From Andrena cerasifolii (lineage: Eukaryota > Arthropoda > Insecta > Hymenoptera > Andrenidae), in NCBI RefSeq assembly GCF_050908995.1, contig NC_135120.1:3609433-3673432 (forward strand): a stretch of 64,000 nt of DNA, read 5' to 3'. Numbering within the stretch: position 1 is the first letter of the stretch; every line of letters starts with the position of its first letter. Positions 32,542 through 44,536 of this stretch are shown piece after piece. The notes beneath the pieces are model-generated. The model saw nothing but the letters and a program-made list of their open reading frames with translations. It did no database searches and had not been told where the DNA came from. Position numbers and translations under genes: made by a program.

Positions 32542-34904
32542 GTTGGCCATCTCGGTTGTAGTGGAATGTGTTCGTGAGGCGGTGTTACCATTTTACCTGT
32601 TCGCGCGAGCGCGGGTTACAAAATTAAATGATGATCCTGTACATTTATTTTACTATTGTTAATTTTTTAAATTTTCCATCATTATAAAAGCATAATATGC
32701 TTAGTTTGAAACAACAGGCTCAAATCCGAGACCCCGTTTCGAAGATTAGTAACAATGCTTTATGATAGGTCGGTTAATAGCGTCCAAATTGGGGACTTCA
32801 GATGTATGTAGTAATCCGCAGCGTTTCAAGACCATTATACTCATTCATCTTTTTCCTTCAGTGTCGGATCTGTATTAGTACTCAGAACGCTAAAATTCGA
32901 TGGCCTCGACATTCTGGCCTTTTCACAGTACGCTCTCTTGAAATCGGTTGAACGGTAACGTGTACCTTTTTTTATGACCCTGCTGGGTTCTTAGGTAGAA
33001 GCTTTCGAACGACGCGGTTCGGGGGTTATGAACGCTAGAGTAATGGCATAAGGACAAAGTCAGCAATAGGCCATTCTGTAATGAGTATGCCAATTTCTAT
33101 CATAGAATTATCACTAATGGATTACTAGTGTTTTCTGATGAAAATGACACCAGACTTGATATAATCCTGATTATTTTTAATGACTGTAATGGAAAGTACT
33201 TGAAGGAAACTAATGAAGAGTACCTGAATTCTACGTGAACTGATACGAAACTGATATGTGCCCAGATCTTATCGTTAGCGAAACCTATGCTCGTGTACTT
33301 ACATCGTAGATGTTTTTTTTTATAATTTTTAAATCCATTCAATAGTTAATAAGGGCAGAGACAATCAATTTGTAATGAAACGTAGGGATTTAAGGGCTTC
33401 GGGTCCCAAAAACTATGAATATAAATTTTACAAAAGCTTTTCAATTCATTAATTTCAATGATTTTTGCGTGACGTAGGATGGGCACCGTCTATTTAGACA
33501 CGCGCGAAGTGCAGAGATTTGGGGGAATGTCAGTAACAGCGTCAATTTTTAATATTTTTTGACGTACGGCACGCGAAAATGTTAGTTAAATATTCTACTG
33601 CACGTAAAATACTAACAATCAATTTCATCTTGCAATTTATAGCTTGTATAAGCTTTTAAAGAGTGCCATATTTCAGCGCCATATAGGATCCTGATTCCCG
33701 AAATAGATTTTCAAACAGAAATCCGACGTGAGTCGTTGAGAAACCGAGCCGAAGCGTAGCTTAGCGAAAGCCCTCCATGTCAAACTCTCGCTCTAAACAA
33801 GTCACACGTATACAAACACGCACACATCTTTCAGTATTTCAACACATTTCGGAGTAGTTCTTGCGTTGGACGCTGTTCATAAACAGAAGTCACTAAATTC
33901 AGTCCTCAAATTATGGATCGGTAACTCAGTTTGGGTGGTGACACGAAGTCCCATAAGGTGACGTCGTCTGTGTTTGAAGACTGGACGTAACGTCCTCTAA
34001 TTATGGGCAGCGTCCAATTCAAGAACTACTCTAAAATGCATTGAAATGTTGAATGATCTGTCTGAAGCGAGAGTTTGAAACTGGCGGCGGGTGCGTTAGA
34101 GGTGTACGAAATTCTTTCTGAAAATCTATGCGGGGAGTGAGGAGTGAGTCATATGGACCCGAATATTGTACATCTTGAGAGTTTGTATTTTATCGTGACT
34201 AAATTAAGCTAAATGCATTGGGACGGTGTTGAAGACAGTTATCGATACGATTAAAATAAAATCAAATTTGATAAAAATGTATTTCCATTTATTTCATTAC
34301 AATACACTACAAATTATATAATTCACTGCATTACACTATGTGTGTTTACAAATATTGAAAAACTACAATACTACAATATTATTATTCTATTTGTTATAAA
34401 TTATAATTGAAATTATTATATTTCTATAATCAAATTACTGGTGCGTACATGCGCGAAATGACTATAGAATGCACTTACAATAAGTTGTGAATACACCTGC
34501 AGTTGTTTGGAATATACAAAGCAGAGTATACAAAGTGTACACAGAACACACAAATCGCATACGCAAAATATATAAATATAACATATGTTAGAGTACTCTT
34601 TAATTGTATACATATCAGATTTTATAAAATGTACAATAGAGATAGAGTAGTAGATACACCACACAGTGGCAGACAAACGTATACATATTGATGGGAGAAC
34701 GTATCTTGTAGTTTGAGATAGCTGGGATTTCAGTGGGTACTTAAATGCGTGGTGTAGATACAAAGAATACAGCGAGTGACGAGACCTGAAGTGAGTGCAG
34801 ATCGTCGTTGCTAAATTTATTTAGCCGTCACGTTACATAGGTGTCACTTATATATTCTATGGCGTGAGATACAAATTGTTATTTATATTCCAACACATAT
34901 ATAC
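32542..34904. other. Intergenic, no gene seen
   Basis: 2.4 kb of mixed sequence with no convincing coding frame, RNA or terminal repeat. GCGAGAGTTTGA near 34068 and its inverse near 33781 hint at a weak inverted pair. Confidence 0.4.
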
Positions 34905-35235
34905 TATTTAAAATCGCATAACTTTTCACAAAAATTGAACTAAATGAGTTCGGTTTTTTTTTATAAGTTAGAAAGATGGGTTTACTATAATAGATATATC
35001 GTGTATTCGCCTTTTTGAAAAAATCAGAATTTTCGAAATAACAAGAAAAAACGGGTTTTCAAAGTTTTTTTATGTGAGCTTATAATGAAAATTATATTGA
35101 AAATTTACCAAATTCTAGATTCAAGTAAGATATACGCATACTGAAAATTTCATCTAAATCGGCTAGCGTTGCTCTGAGGTACAAACGCTTAAAGATCGTA
35201 GAATATGGTCGAAATCGCTGGTACATGCCGAGGTC
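34905..35235 (+). repeat. Dispersed family Y, copy 1
   Basis: Diverged copy of 56508-56845: both begin AAATCGCATAAC, share long T-run segments, then AAAATTTCATC(T/A)AAATCGG, ACGTTGCT-type text and AAACGCTTAAAGATCG. Non-coding. Confidence 0.7.
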
Positions 35236-35298
35236 AGGGATCTTGAAATTCTGTCATGTTAAGGGGTTAGACTGCAGTGACGGACCGAGAATATAGAT

Positions 35299-36422
35299 CA
35301 GGCATGCACAGGACCCCCAATTCCGGGCGCGAGCGCACATTTGAGCTCGAGTTGAGCTCGAGCACGAGCTCCGAGCTCGTTCAAGGACAAGCGAGTCCGC
35401 CAACGGCGTGGGGAGCGGCTGGAGTAGTGGGAGCGGAGTGTGTAGTACACAGGTTGCCGCAGGGGTCTCCAGAGTTTGACGCTCCGAAAATAAGGCACAT
35501 TTTGGGGAATTTTTAAAAGAAAAGTATTGAGTATTATAATTCCAAACTTTGTACATTTATTAATTAAATTTTGAAAAATGTGTTCAAATTTTTCTATGCA
35601 ATAATAGTAATTTGGTTAAAAGTTATAATGGTAGTAGTAAGAGGGGTTTAAAAAAAAAGTTTGTTGCTGGGGAACATGATTTTGGCTGTCCTAATCATCT
35701 GAAACAAAAAACGCAAAATTTTTCTTAATCTGTATGAGTGTGGTTATCGTATGAACTAAAATGAATGAAAAATGTTGAAAAGCACAAAAATGGTGTATTT
35801 CAAATGAAAACATTAATTTTTGGGAAAAGCATTTGTTAGTGTTCTGTGTTGCAAAATTGGATTTTTGCAAATAATTACTTCATTCTAATTTTTACGATAA
35901 CCACACTTATATAGATTAAGAAAAAATGTACGTGTTTTGTGTCCGATGACTACGACAGCCAGAATCATGTTCGCCAGGATCAAACTTTTTTTTAAATCAC
36001 TCTTACTGCTACCATTATATGTTTGAACAAAATTATTATTATTGCATACAAAAATTTAAACACTTTTAAAATCTCGATTAAGCCTCCGTATCCTGTGCCT
36101 GAGTCAATTTTGATCCACCGCTTGAGATCGCTGACATACACAGTGACGGATATGTATGTCAGTTGCGGCCAAGCCATCATTTAGCTGTTGGGGGTGTTAT
36201 AATAACATAAACAAGACCTTTCCGATAACTACGTTGGAGCAACAATGGGAAGCTCGAGACAATACCATATTTTCCTTAGAGAAACCAAAATCGGCATACG
36301 CCCTCTGCAGTCATACAGTTCTCCACCACGAGACCTTATACCGAGGAGTGGGAAGTGAGCATATGACGGTCGAGCTCGAGGGCGCATCGACTGCCCAAGG
36401 GCAGTCTTAATGTGCACCCCTG
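35299..36422. mobile_element. hAT-type non-autonomous element with 8-bp target duplication
   Basis: ATATAGAT flanks both sides exactly (35291-35298, 36423-36430). Ends are CAGGCATGCACA and its near inverse TGTGCACCCCTG. The interior is itself a long imperfect palindrome (35540-35760 against 35890-36060; GTTTAAAAAAAAAGTTTG and inverse, GTGTGGTTATCG and inverse). Terminal motif CAG...CTG and the 8-bp duplication are diagnostic of hAT. No transposase. Confidence 0.92.
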
Positions 36423-36430
36423 ATATAGAT

Positions 36431-37266
36431 GATTTTCAGAACTCATATGGACTATACAAATCGGCTACAACATTTAAAAAATAATGGTTTCCATGGCCGC
36501 GGGAGTCCATTGTTTAAAGTACTTCTTTTGTTGCATGCGCACTCGGCGTCTGCGTGATTACGCTAAAACGAGTGCACTGAAACAAAAATCCAAGAAATGT
36601 GATAAACTATAATTATAACATTGACGATCGCACATTTCAAAATTTGTGAAAAGCAACAAAAAGACGGACATTTGAATTTTGAAGAAAATTTTGTTAGTTT
36701 TTTGTTTATACTTGTGAAAATAAATAAAAAGTTGCAAATTTTTGATCGCCAATGCCGAATAAATAGTATAGTGAAGATATGTGCAAAAGTGCAAAGTGAT
36801 TGAGTGAGGAGATCTCGCGCAACCGAGCACACCGTTTTGCAAGACATAGTTTTGAGAAAAAGGCGTTTAAAGTATAAGAACCTAATTTTGTTATGGTATC
36901 GTGAACTTGCATCTAATCAGCCATTCCTGCTTCATACGTTGAGCCTTTTGCTTCACGTACTGCTTCTTCTCTGGCTGATTTTTCAAGTCTGTACCCCAGG
37001 AAATAATGTCGTTCTCACGATGAGACATTTTGCATTGTGCTTTTAAGGCTTCAAATTATTGTGTAAGCAAAAAAAATTTTTTTGTATTTTTGAAATTTTT
37101 ACTGGGGTCTAACTCCTTAAAAAGTCATTCTGGTTAGCGCGCCGATAAATTCAGCGATTTTCAGGAATTTATTGCGAAGACAGGAATTATTGTAATGGAA
37201 TAAAACTTTTTTCTATTCATTAAACTACATTTCTACAGCAAATAAAAAGTGTAAAAGTAATCAAAT
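36431..37266. other. Intergenic, no gene seen
   Basis: AT-rich; several short overlapping frames on both strands around 36558-37046 are unconvincing and share no domain. Confidence 0.4.
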
Positions 37267-37268
37267 TA

Positions 37269-37646
37269 CAGTATTGTCTCGTTAGCGACTCGCTGGTCGG
37301 GACCGGCGTTGAGTCGGTATCGTGAACACAACCCTAATTCCAAGTGTTCGTTTCTCGCTTCTTTCTGGCCGGAGGGGGGAGCGAGATGGAACACTGCGTG
37401 CGCGGCGAGCGTGCGCGATGGTCGCAAGCGCAAAGGACAGAATGTCAGGCGTCCGAAAGACGGAGCGAGACAAAACATCAACGCGTCGTCGGTCTCGTAC
37501 CGTCCTCGCTCGCTTTCAGTGCCTCTCGCTCGCTCTCGTTCCATCTCGCTTCAGCTTTCGCCGGGCAAGAGTGAGACAAAAGTGGTGGGGATAGCGAAGA
37601 GTCGGTATCGTGTACACAAAATCGAGTCGCTAACGAGGAAATACTG
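37269..37646 (-). mobile_element. TA-flanked CAGTATT MITE, copy 2
   Basis: TA on both sides (37267-37268, 37647-37648), ends CAGTATTGTCTCGTTAGC and the inverse CGAGGAAATACTG. The interior is the inverse of copy 1 at 15934-16393 apart from indels, sharing GATGGTCGCAAGCGC and the AAACATCAACGCGTCGTC segment. Confidence 0.85.
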
Positions 37647-37648
37647 TA

Positions 37649-38192
37649 TTGCTTTTAAAATAGTTTTGAAGGCGATTTTTATGACTGGTTTAAAAATTCT
37701 TGCCTTCCTCATGCAGGTGATTTCAGCAGTTGGACTTATCTGAAACCAAAAGTACAAACAGATTCTTGATCGGTACGACTGTCGCTATGGCCCGAACTAG
37801 AATAAATGATTTTTCCTTAAAATTAACAAAATGGAGGGCCAAATAGAAGAATCAATGTATTTCGGCTGTGTTTTCTGTGCTATTTTCGATTTTAAAAGTA
37901 GGTTAGACCCAACAGAAATACTTGGTTGTAGTCCCGGCCAGAGGCATAGGCGTGCAGAAGAAGCAGTTCAATTTATAAATCAATCGGTTCGATAGATTTT
38001 GAGATTTTACCTGCATCATGTGAAAAACTCACGTTCCGAGAAAATACTTTGTTGATCGTAGCAGAATGTTGCTCCAGCTTTGATGTCTGAGGGAGGTAGC
38101 GACTCCTCTATCAATGTTGTGCTTCATCCAGGCTCGTGAACGGTGCTTTACTGTGGGATGATTACCGGCACTGCATCGACAGCCAGCACCCA
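37649..38192. other. Intergenic, no gene seen
   Basis: No feature recognised apart from the T-run that begins near 38200. Confidence 0.4.
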
Positions 38193-38196
38193 CTGC

Positions 38197-38197
<1 letters not shown>

Positions 38198-38230
<33 letters not shown>

Positions 38231-38370
38231 GTGGGGAAAATGCATTACGCACACCCGGCGAGATGTTGTGTGCCGGGTAGTGTGGGACTCCTTTCGGACC
38301 CCCAAGTTTACCCACTAAAAACCACCACGACGCCCCTTTAAGGTCTGCGCACACATATCCGTTCCTGCAT
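38198..38370 (-). mobile_element. Poly(A)-tailed retroposon fragment
   Basis: A run of about 29 T at 38200-38228 reads as a long poly(A) tail on the minus strand, preceded (minus strand) by a GC-rich body with an ACCCGGC/GCCGGGT stem. A SINE or the 3' end of a LINE is likely; the family is not recognised. Confidence 0.45.
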
Positions 38371-38517
38371 GCCGGAACAGGACTGACATGGAACTAAATT
38401 TTGGGATGATATGAAAGATTGAACCAACAAGAAAACCTCGAAATCTGAATGTTGTTGTCATCATAAAGACATCATAAAGACATAGTGTACATATACTAGA
38501 AACATTGGACAAGTATT

Positions 38518-39480
38518 TTAATTGCATGTCGGAAGAGTGGAGTGAAGGAGGGGGAAAATTTGAACGTTATCTGAAGTTTCTAATTTTACACATTTATACG
38601 CTATTTCTGCTACATTGAAAATTTGACGAGGACCTAAGTTGTTATTGGATGGCGTTTGAAAAATTCCTAATTCGGTAGAATTACACGGATTGTCATAAAA
38701 ATCTAGCAATTGTAAAAATTTTCTGCCTATTATTTTTTGTTCGTTTTCGGATACGATAATGTTTTCTATAATAATAATGCTGCCATCATTGAGACGGCAG
38801 CAATTGTTAGAATGCCGGATTTGTAAAATAAAATTACTGAAACTAATACGTTTAAATTGCTTTGCATTATTAATACCTTCTATTAATGGACCACGAGAAT
38901 GTTCCGTTTGGAAAATCGGATATACAGACGGACTATGCACTGCTTCTATACTAAAACGCGATTTTTCTAGTTGCCGTTTCACTATCTGTTGCAAAGGTTT
39001 TTCACTCTTCCTAATACATTGTTTAATACTTTGTAAAAAGTTTTCAAACGGAAAGCAACTAAAATCATCAACTGGTCCGTGATTTCTGACGTCATCTACC
39101 AAGTGTAAAAGGTTGTGAACGTTGTGTGAGACGTGTTTTGGGTCATATAACAATTCGAAGCTTTCAACAAAATACTCTAATAATTTTACTGCATAATCGA
39201 GTTAACTAAAATATTTTCGTTGAGTCAAAATGACAAATGCGGCGTGAAGTGCAAGAAAATTTGAATACCTATCGTCACTTATATTTTTTAGTAAAACTAC
39301 TGGTCCCGTGTACAATAAAAATTGACGGAATTCAGTTGCTTTCCACCGTTTTAAAATATCCAAACTTCGAGGTTTTCTCATAAATTCTTTGGGCATGCTG
39401 CCAGATAGGTTTATAAGTGAAAGGGATATTTTGCATTGTGATTTTAGTGAGATTTTGGTTCTGGGTTTGCCACAACACCA
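38518..39480 (-). pseudogene. Transposase-domain protein (CACTA-like type), C-terminal part
   Basis: Minus-strand frame with one TAA (39202-39204) between otherwise in-phase pieces. Signatures: RKPRSLDILKRWKATEFRQF, LLYTGPVVL, NVHNLLHLVDDVRNHGP and FSCFPFENFL, then KPLQQIVKR, which I recognise from the transposase domain-containing proteins abundant in insect genomes and related to CACTA-type (Transposase_21-like) proteins. The C-terminal piece NLGPRQIFNVAEIAYKCVKL matches the plus-strand remnant at 50813. N-terminal and catalytic parts are missing. Confidence 0.75.
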
Positions 39481-39513
39481 CAGAGAAAGTAATTGTTTCA
39501 GCAGCACCGGTAG

Positions 39514-39637
39514 ACAAGAAACCACTTTTTCCTTGCCAAATTTAATTATTTGGAGTTTCCCCTTAACTCCGTCGCAAGGATGCAAGAATTGGAAGAAATT
39601 GTTTAACATGAGAATAGTTTCCAAGATGCACTTTCAA
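39514..39637 (+). pseudogene. DUF4806 gene fragment (one exon)
   Basis: Plus-strand translation FNYLEFPLNSVARMQELEEIV matches LQFPLNSMEKMQELEDIL of exon 4 in the intact gene at 51049-54299, and after an in-frame TAA (39604-39606) HENSFQDAL matches EDNNFQDAV. It stops at the position equivalent to the exon 4 end but no GT donor follows. It lies directly against the oppositely oriented transposase remnant, so the long minus-strand open frame here (39480-39624) is only its shadow. Confidence 0.8.
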
Positions 39638-39794
39638 CTTTCAACTAGAGCTGTTGATACCCGAGATATTGGGTACCCGCGGGTGAGATACCCGGGACCC
39701 TCCTTATATACATATGTACAGGATATCTGCGAGAACACTAAACAGCTATGTAAATATTTCCTAACGTATTTAACATAGAAAAAAACGTCTGCAT

Positions 39795-40025
39795 ATATGG
39801 AATTGCATGGTTCGATGGGGCAAATATATTAGCCCAGAAGACGAATTTTTTTTGTAGATTATTAATTTGAGAGATACGATGTTCGGTTTAAAAATAGAAC
39901 GATAATTTTTTTTAGAAATCACATGACAGTGCGATTCAAGACAAATTTAATGACCTGTAATGTATACACTTTATTTCAACTGGTTTTCGAGATATTGCGC
40001 TTGCAAATTTACTGATTTTCATTGT
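39795..40025 (+). repeat. Diverged half-arm of the palindromic element
   Basis: Matches 19765-20008: GGAATTGCATGGTTCGA, a GAGAGATACGATG segment, AATGTATACACTTTATTTC and GATATTGCGCTTGCAAATTT. One arm only. Confidence 0.75.
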
Positions 40026-41016
40026 CTTGGGCAACAAATCGCCGTCAACGTGTATCCAGCGATTTGTCAACCTCTCTGTAGGATACAGCAACTCGCCCCT
40101 TGCTTCAAGCGGCCTTCTAGAAATCACTGTTGGCCACATGTACCCGAAAACTGTATATTCAAGTGGACGGTGAGCAAACTCGTCTCCAGGTTTCCTGTTT
40201 CGTGTGGGAAACATTACCGACTCTGTGACATCAACCTGCGTATTCATTTGGAGTTTTATCACCTGGTTATCATCATCAGGTGACACTCGTATCATGTATG
40301 GGATTTGCAATCCATTGCTAATATATTTTCATAAACATTTAATGAAGATGTATATATACACATTACATTTTTAACGATATACATTCACTATATGATGTAC
40401 TTTAATACTTTACAGTAATTATTATTCACATCTCCTTTTTTGTGCAACGCGCCCTGTATTGTTGTTAATCTTTCCAATCCCACTACCTCGTTTTTGCATG
40501 AAAAAATCACACGTGTTTACTATATCGTCAATACACTTGGCCGAGGGACACAGGAACAAAAGGAGCAGTTCTTTGATTGCGCGCGGCCCTCAAAGTTGCG
40601 AGTGAAAAAGACTCGTCTGCTGCAATATCTCGGAAAGTAGGCACCATAGAGAAAATCTTTTATGTGAATGTGATGCATCTTTTTATAACAAATTCAGCCA
40701 ATCGTGATCAGATTACGAATAATACCTCGATTTGTTTAAAGAATATATGAAAAAGTAGTGTTTTTTACTCCCTTTTCTTATAGATTGTTGATTTATTTTG
40801 GCGTAAATTTGTCAACGTAAACTACAGACCAAACTGTGAAATACGGATAATTTAGAATTTCTCCATTTCGGCAGTTTTAGAAAAAATTAAGTACACTATA
40901 TTGAACTCGCTGCGCGTAGCGAATGAGAACCTCAGGTATACATTGTCGTAAAGGATGTAAAATTTGATTACACGTTGGGCCTAATGAACCAGTGTTTCGG
41001 AAAAACTGGCGGTTTA

Positions 41017-41298
41017 TGACAGTATTGTCTCGCGAGTAACATTCATTATTCGTTTATGGTGGGCAATTCCGTATTTTCGAAGCCGGCTTCGACAACATCT
41101 AATTGCCAGATTTCCAATCCAAGGGCAATCAAGAACGTACCTCCGCGGGTCTTTAAGAATTTAAGGATTATTCGATGTGAACACACACGCCACTTTTCGT
41201 TAATCCGTATATTGCTCTTTTGGCGGGTGGTATATTTGGTAACCATCCGTACCCGCGCGGACCGTTGTTCACGGCCACCTCGCGGGTCAATACTGTCA
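41017..41298. mobile_element. TIR element at the palindrome centre
   Basis: TA (41015-41016 and 41299-41300) flanks TGACAGTATTGTCTCGCGAG and an inverse CTCGCGGGTCAATACTGTCA. The CAGTATTG ends relate it to the MITEs at 15934 and 37269, but the interior is different. Confidence 0.75.
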
Positions 41299-41919
41299 TA
41301 ACAGCCTAGTCATTTTTTCCGAAACAACTGGTTCATTAGGCCCAACGTGTAATAAAATTTTACATGCTTTACGACAATGCATACCTGAGGTTCCCATTCG
41401 CTACGCGCAGCGAGTTCAATATAGTGTATTTAGTTTTTACTAAAACTGCCGAAATCGAGGAATTCTAAATTATCCGTATTTCACAGTTTGGTCTGTAGTT
41501 TACGTTGACAAATTTACGCCAAAATAAATCAACAATCTATAAGAAAAAAGGAGTAAAAAACACTACTTTTTCATATATTCTTTAAACAAATCGAGGTATT
41601 ATTCGTAATCTGATCACGATTGGCTGAATTTGTTATAAAAAGATGCATCACATTCGGCTAAAAGATTTTCTCTATGGTGCCTACTTTCCGAGATATTGCG
41701 GCAGACGAGTCTTTTTCACTCGCAACTTTGAGGGCCGCGCGCAGTCAAAGAACTGCTCCTTTTGTTCCTGTGTCCCTCGGCCAAGTGTATTGACGATATA
41801 GTAAACACGTGTGATTTTTTCATGCAAAAACGAGGTAGTGGGATTGGAAAGATTAACAACAATACAGGGCGCGTTGCCCAAAAAAGGAGATATGAATAAT
41901 AATTACTGTAAAGTATTAA

Positions 41920-42910
41920 GGGGGGAGCCTGGTGTAGCGGATCGAAGAAATCTATTTTTTTTTTTGCATAAATCAATAGTTAAACATCACGATAATATGC
42001 TCCCAAAGCAGCAAAACGAAATTCGAAAAATTAAAGCGGATATAGCCGAGTTTACTACGGAGCGCCAGGCTACCACAACACTTTAAATGCGTTTTTCTCG
42101 AAACGACAGTTTTACACTTTGCGGGCAATGTAACATAAAAAATATTCAACCAATCGACTTGGCCTTGTGCACGGATATTTGTGAACATATGCTTCACAGA
42201 GCTAAGTTATTGGTATAATGATATTGTTTAAATACATAACTTTTTTTACACATTTAAGGGGGGGAGTCTAGTGTAGGAGGTCGAAGAAATCGATTTTTTT
42301 TTTGCATAAATCAATAGTTAAACATCCCGATAATATGCTCCCAAAGCAGCAAAACGAAATTCGAAAAATTAAAGCGGATATAGCCGAGTTTGCTACGGAG
42401 CGCCAGGCTACCACAACACTTTAAATGCGTTTTTCTCGAAACGACAGTTTTACACTTTGCGGGCAATGTAACATAAAAAATATTCAACCAATCGACTTGG
42501 CCTTGTGCACGGATATTTGTGAACATTTTCTTCATAGTACTAAGTTATTAGTATAATGATATTGTTTAAATAAATAACTTTTTTTTAGACATTTAAGGCA
42601 AAATTTCGTTGGAAACAGTGAACTTTTTATTCAAGAGGCCGCCATTTGTTCATTTTGCATCTTTTAAGTTTCAAATTTCTTCATTCTGTGCGTACACTCA
42701 TAAACTAACAGAAAATTGTTCGATTTTTAGTTTCGGACTGGGCATAACTTTGTTATTTGCCGCTCTTTTTTATTAATTTTTTTTTTGTTATATACCTTAA
42801 CCTGTTAATACAATATCCTGAAAGTTTCAGAAAGATCTATCAAATACTTTCTTTAAAAAAAATTCCCGAAAAATGCCTCGATTTTCATTTAGTTACACCA
42901 GGCTCCCCCC
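41920..42910. mobile_element. TTAA-flanked element with internal tandem copy
   Basis: Ends GGGGGGAGCCTGGTGTA and its exact inverse, with TTAA on both sides (41916-41919, 42911-42914). The first 338 bp, including TTAA and a diverged terminal sequence (GGGGGGGAGTCTAGTGTAGG at about 42258), is repeated in tandem at about 42258-42595, so two 5' ends lie in series. The left palindrome arm gives the unoccupied site AAGTATTAAAGTACATC in inverse orientation, confirming TTAA as target. Confidence 0.85.
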
Positions 42911-43250
42911 TTAATGTACATCATATAGTGAATGTATATCGTTAAAAATGTAATGTGTATATATACATCTTCATTAAATGTTTATGAAAATATATTAGCA
43001 ATGGATTGCAAATCCCATACATGATACGAGAGTCACCTGATGATGATAACCAGGTGATAAAACTCTAAACGAATACGCAGGTTGATGTCACAGAGTCGGC
43101 AATGTTTCCCACCCGAAACAGGAAACCTGGAGACGAGTTTGCTCACCGTCCACTTGAATATACAGTTTTCGGGTACATGTGGCCAACAGTGATTTCTAGA
43201 AGGCCGCTTGAAGCAAGGGGCGAGTTGCTGTATCCTACAGAGAGGTTGCC

Positions 43251-44269
43251 AAGTCGCACAATACATATCTATGGTAGACCGAAACGAATCGGATCAAAAT
43301 AAGAGTTCAGTCTGTTGCAATTAACTTTTGGTACAGATAATCACTAAGTAGCTTATTCTCAAAGATACACTTTTCAGTCGGCTCGGTCTGATTGTTAACC
43401 GCTTTCTGCCGATTCTCCTTCCGGCCGTTACGTACATCCAGCCAGATACCCGAAAGAACCGAGCGGCTCGGATAGAACCAAGTACTTGAATTTTTTTCAA
43501 GCGGCCCAAGAGAAACCGAGCGGATTGAAAAGAAGCGGGCGGGCCGAATGAACTTCGAGCAGATCGAAAACTATTTGTCCGATTTATTTGAAACTTGGTA
43601 CACATATTCTTAATGGTAGTAACACATAGGTAGGTACGCATATTCTAAAATGTAGCATATCATTTTATTTTATGCGATAACCCATTCGTATATAATAAAT
43701 GTGTTAAGTTTGCCTCGTTAGGTAAAAAATTAATAATGATATTCACCTTGCTCTCATTTGTACAATAAATTTTTTTCTGCGTTCACATGTTTTTCGAGTC
43801 GAAGTAAAGGAACGTCTACCTGTACCGTCGTTAACTGCCAACTCGCGGGACAATGCGGTCATAAACCGCGACCCTGGCGAAACGCTCTGGCCGATCAGCC
43901 TGCTTAATTTTTGGGAACCAGATATGGCATTTTCCTCGTTTACTAGCTAATCCCTCTACGTTCGGCAGGCAGCAAACCGTGCTCCGCTACAGCATAATTA
44001 AATTATGATGATGTTCTGAGCAGTGACCATGACGTAAAATTAATCTTATGGTCCGCACGAATACCAAAAGAGGAAGATGTTATGTTAGATCGAAGAATGT
44101 TTCCCCGGCAATGGGGTAGGAAACGAAATAACTCTGACACAGGGACAAAAGGGGTAGCCCTCTGCCTGCGCGTGTTCACGCCCGCGTCGTCCCCCGTTCT
44201 ACGGCTCCCTTATCTATCGAGTATAAACACGCGCTCGAATTTCAAAGCAATAGCACGCGTTGCGGTATT
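43251..44269. other. Intergenic, no gene seen
   Basis: Contains scattered ACCGAGCGG words at 43395-43560 and a segment near 43830 (CAACTCGCGGGACAATGCGG) that resembles the end of the central element at 41280. No gene. Confidence 0.4.
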
Positions 44270-44366
44270 CCGTGCGAAAGAAGGTGGACCTTGGGGAAGA
44301 GGTATTTGCTGTGAAGAGGGCCTCTTCCAGAGAGTGACCATTTGGGACGAATACAAGTCCGATTGA
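44270..44366 (-). repeat. Dispersed module with GAAGAGGCCCTCTTC palindrome, copy 2
   Basis: Inverse of 15823-15920: GAAGAGGGCCTCTTCCAGAG, GGACGAATACAAGTCCGATT against GGATTTGCATCCCTCCCAAA-type sequence. Interrupted on its right by a small TIR element. Confidence 0.7.
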
Positions 44367-44369
44367 TTA

Positions 44370-44533
44370 GCCCCGGTGCACACGAGCGGCATGCGTGATT
44401 TTGCAGCCGCGTGAATGTAACGTTGTGTACCAGCAGTACATATATGTACATGGAGAGATATATAGTATATATGTATATTTTGCGGCAGTATTGCGACTGC
44501 AAAATGGCGCAGGCCGCTCGTCTGCACCGGGCC
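44370..44533. mobile_element. 164-bp PIF/Harbinger-type MITE
   Basis: TTA on both sides (44367-44369, 44534-44536) and ends GCCCCGGTGCACACGAGCGG with inverse CCGCTCGTCTGCACCGGGCC. The 3-bp TTA duplication and GGCCCGGTGC-like end fit PIF/Harbinger; class assignment is by these two traits only. Confidence 0.7.
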
Positions 44534-44536
44534 TTA

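Larger units (their letters stand above)
40066..43250. repeat. 3.2-kb palindrome with unequal arms
   Basis: The left arm 40066-41014 is the inverse of 41300-41919 plus 42911-43250; the arms are near-identical apart from scattered changes and a 991-bp insertion in the right arm. The centre is occupied by a 282-bp TIR element. Mirror open frames (40440-40640 plus and 41681-41881 minus) prove the symmetry and show that neither is a gene. Outermost arm sequence ends with CAACCTCTCTGTAGGATACA and its inverse. Confidence 0.88.

Noticed and set aside
39332..39624. Upstream part of the minus-strand frame as transposase N terminus
   Set aside because: Right of about 39480 the plus strand encodes a DUF4806 exon, so the minus reading is its shadow.
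39655..39720. GGGTACCCGCGGG motif as telomeric or regulatory array
   Set aside because: Only a few imperfect copies of CCCGGGTA-type words; too short to call.
40440..41881. Two 66-codon frames with identical products
   Set aside because: Mirror images in the two arms of a palindrome; no selection evidence.
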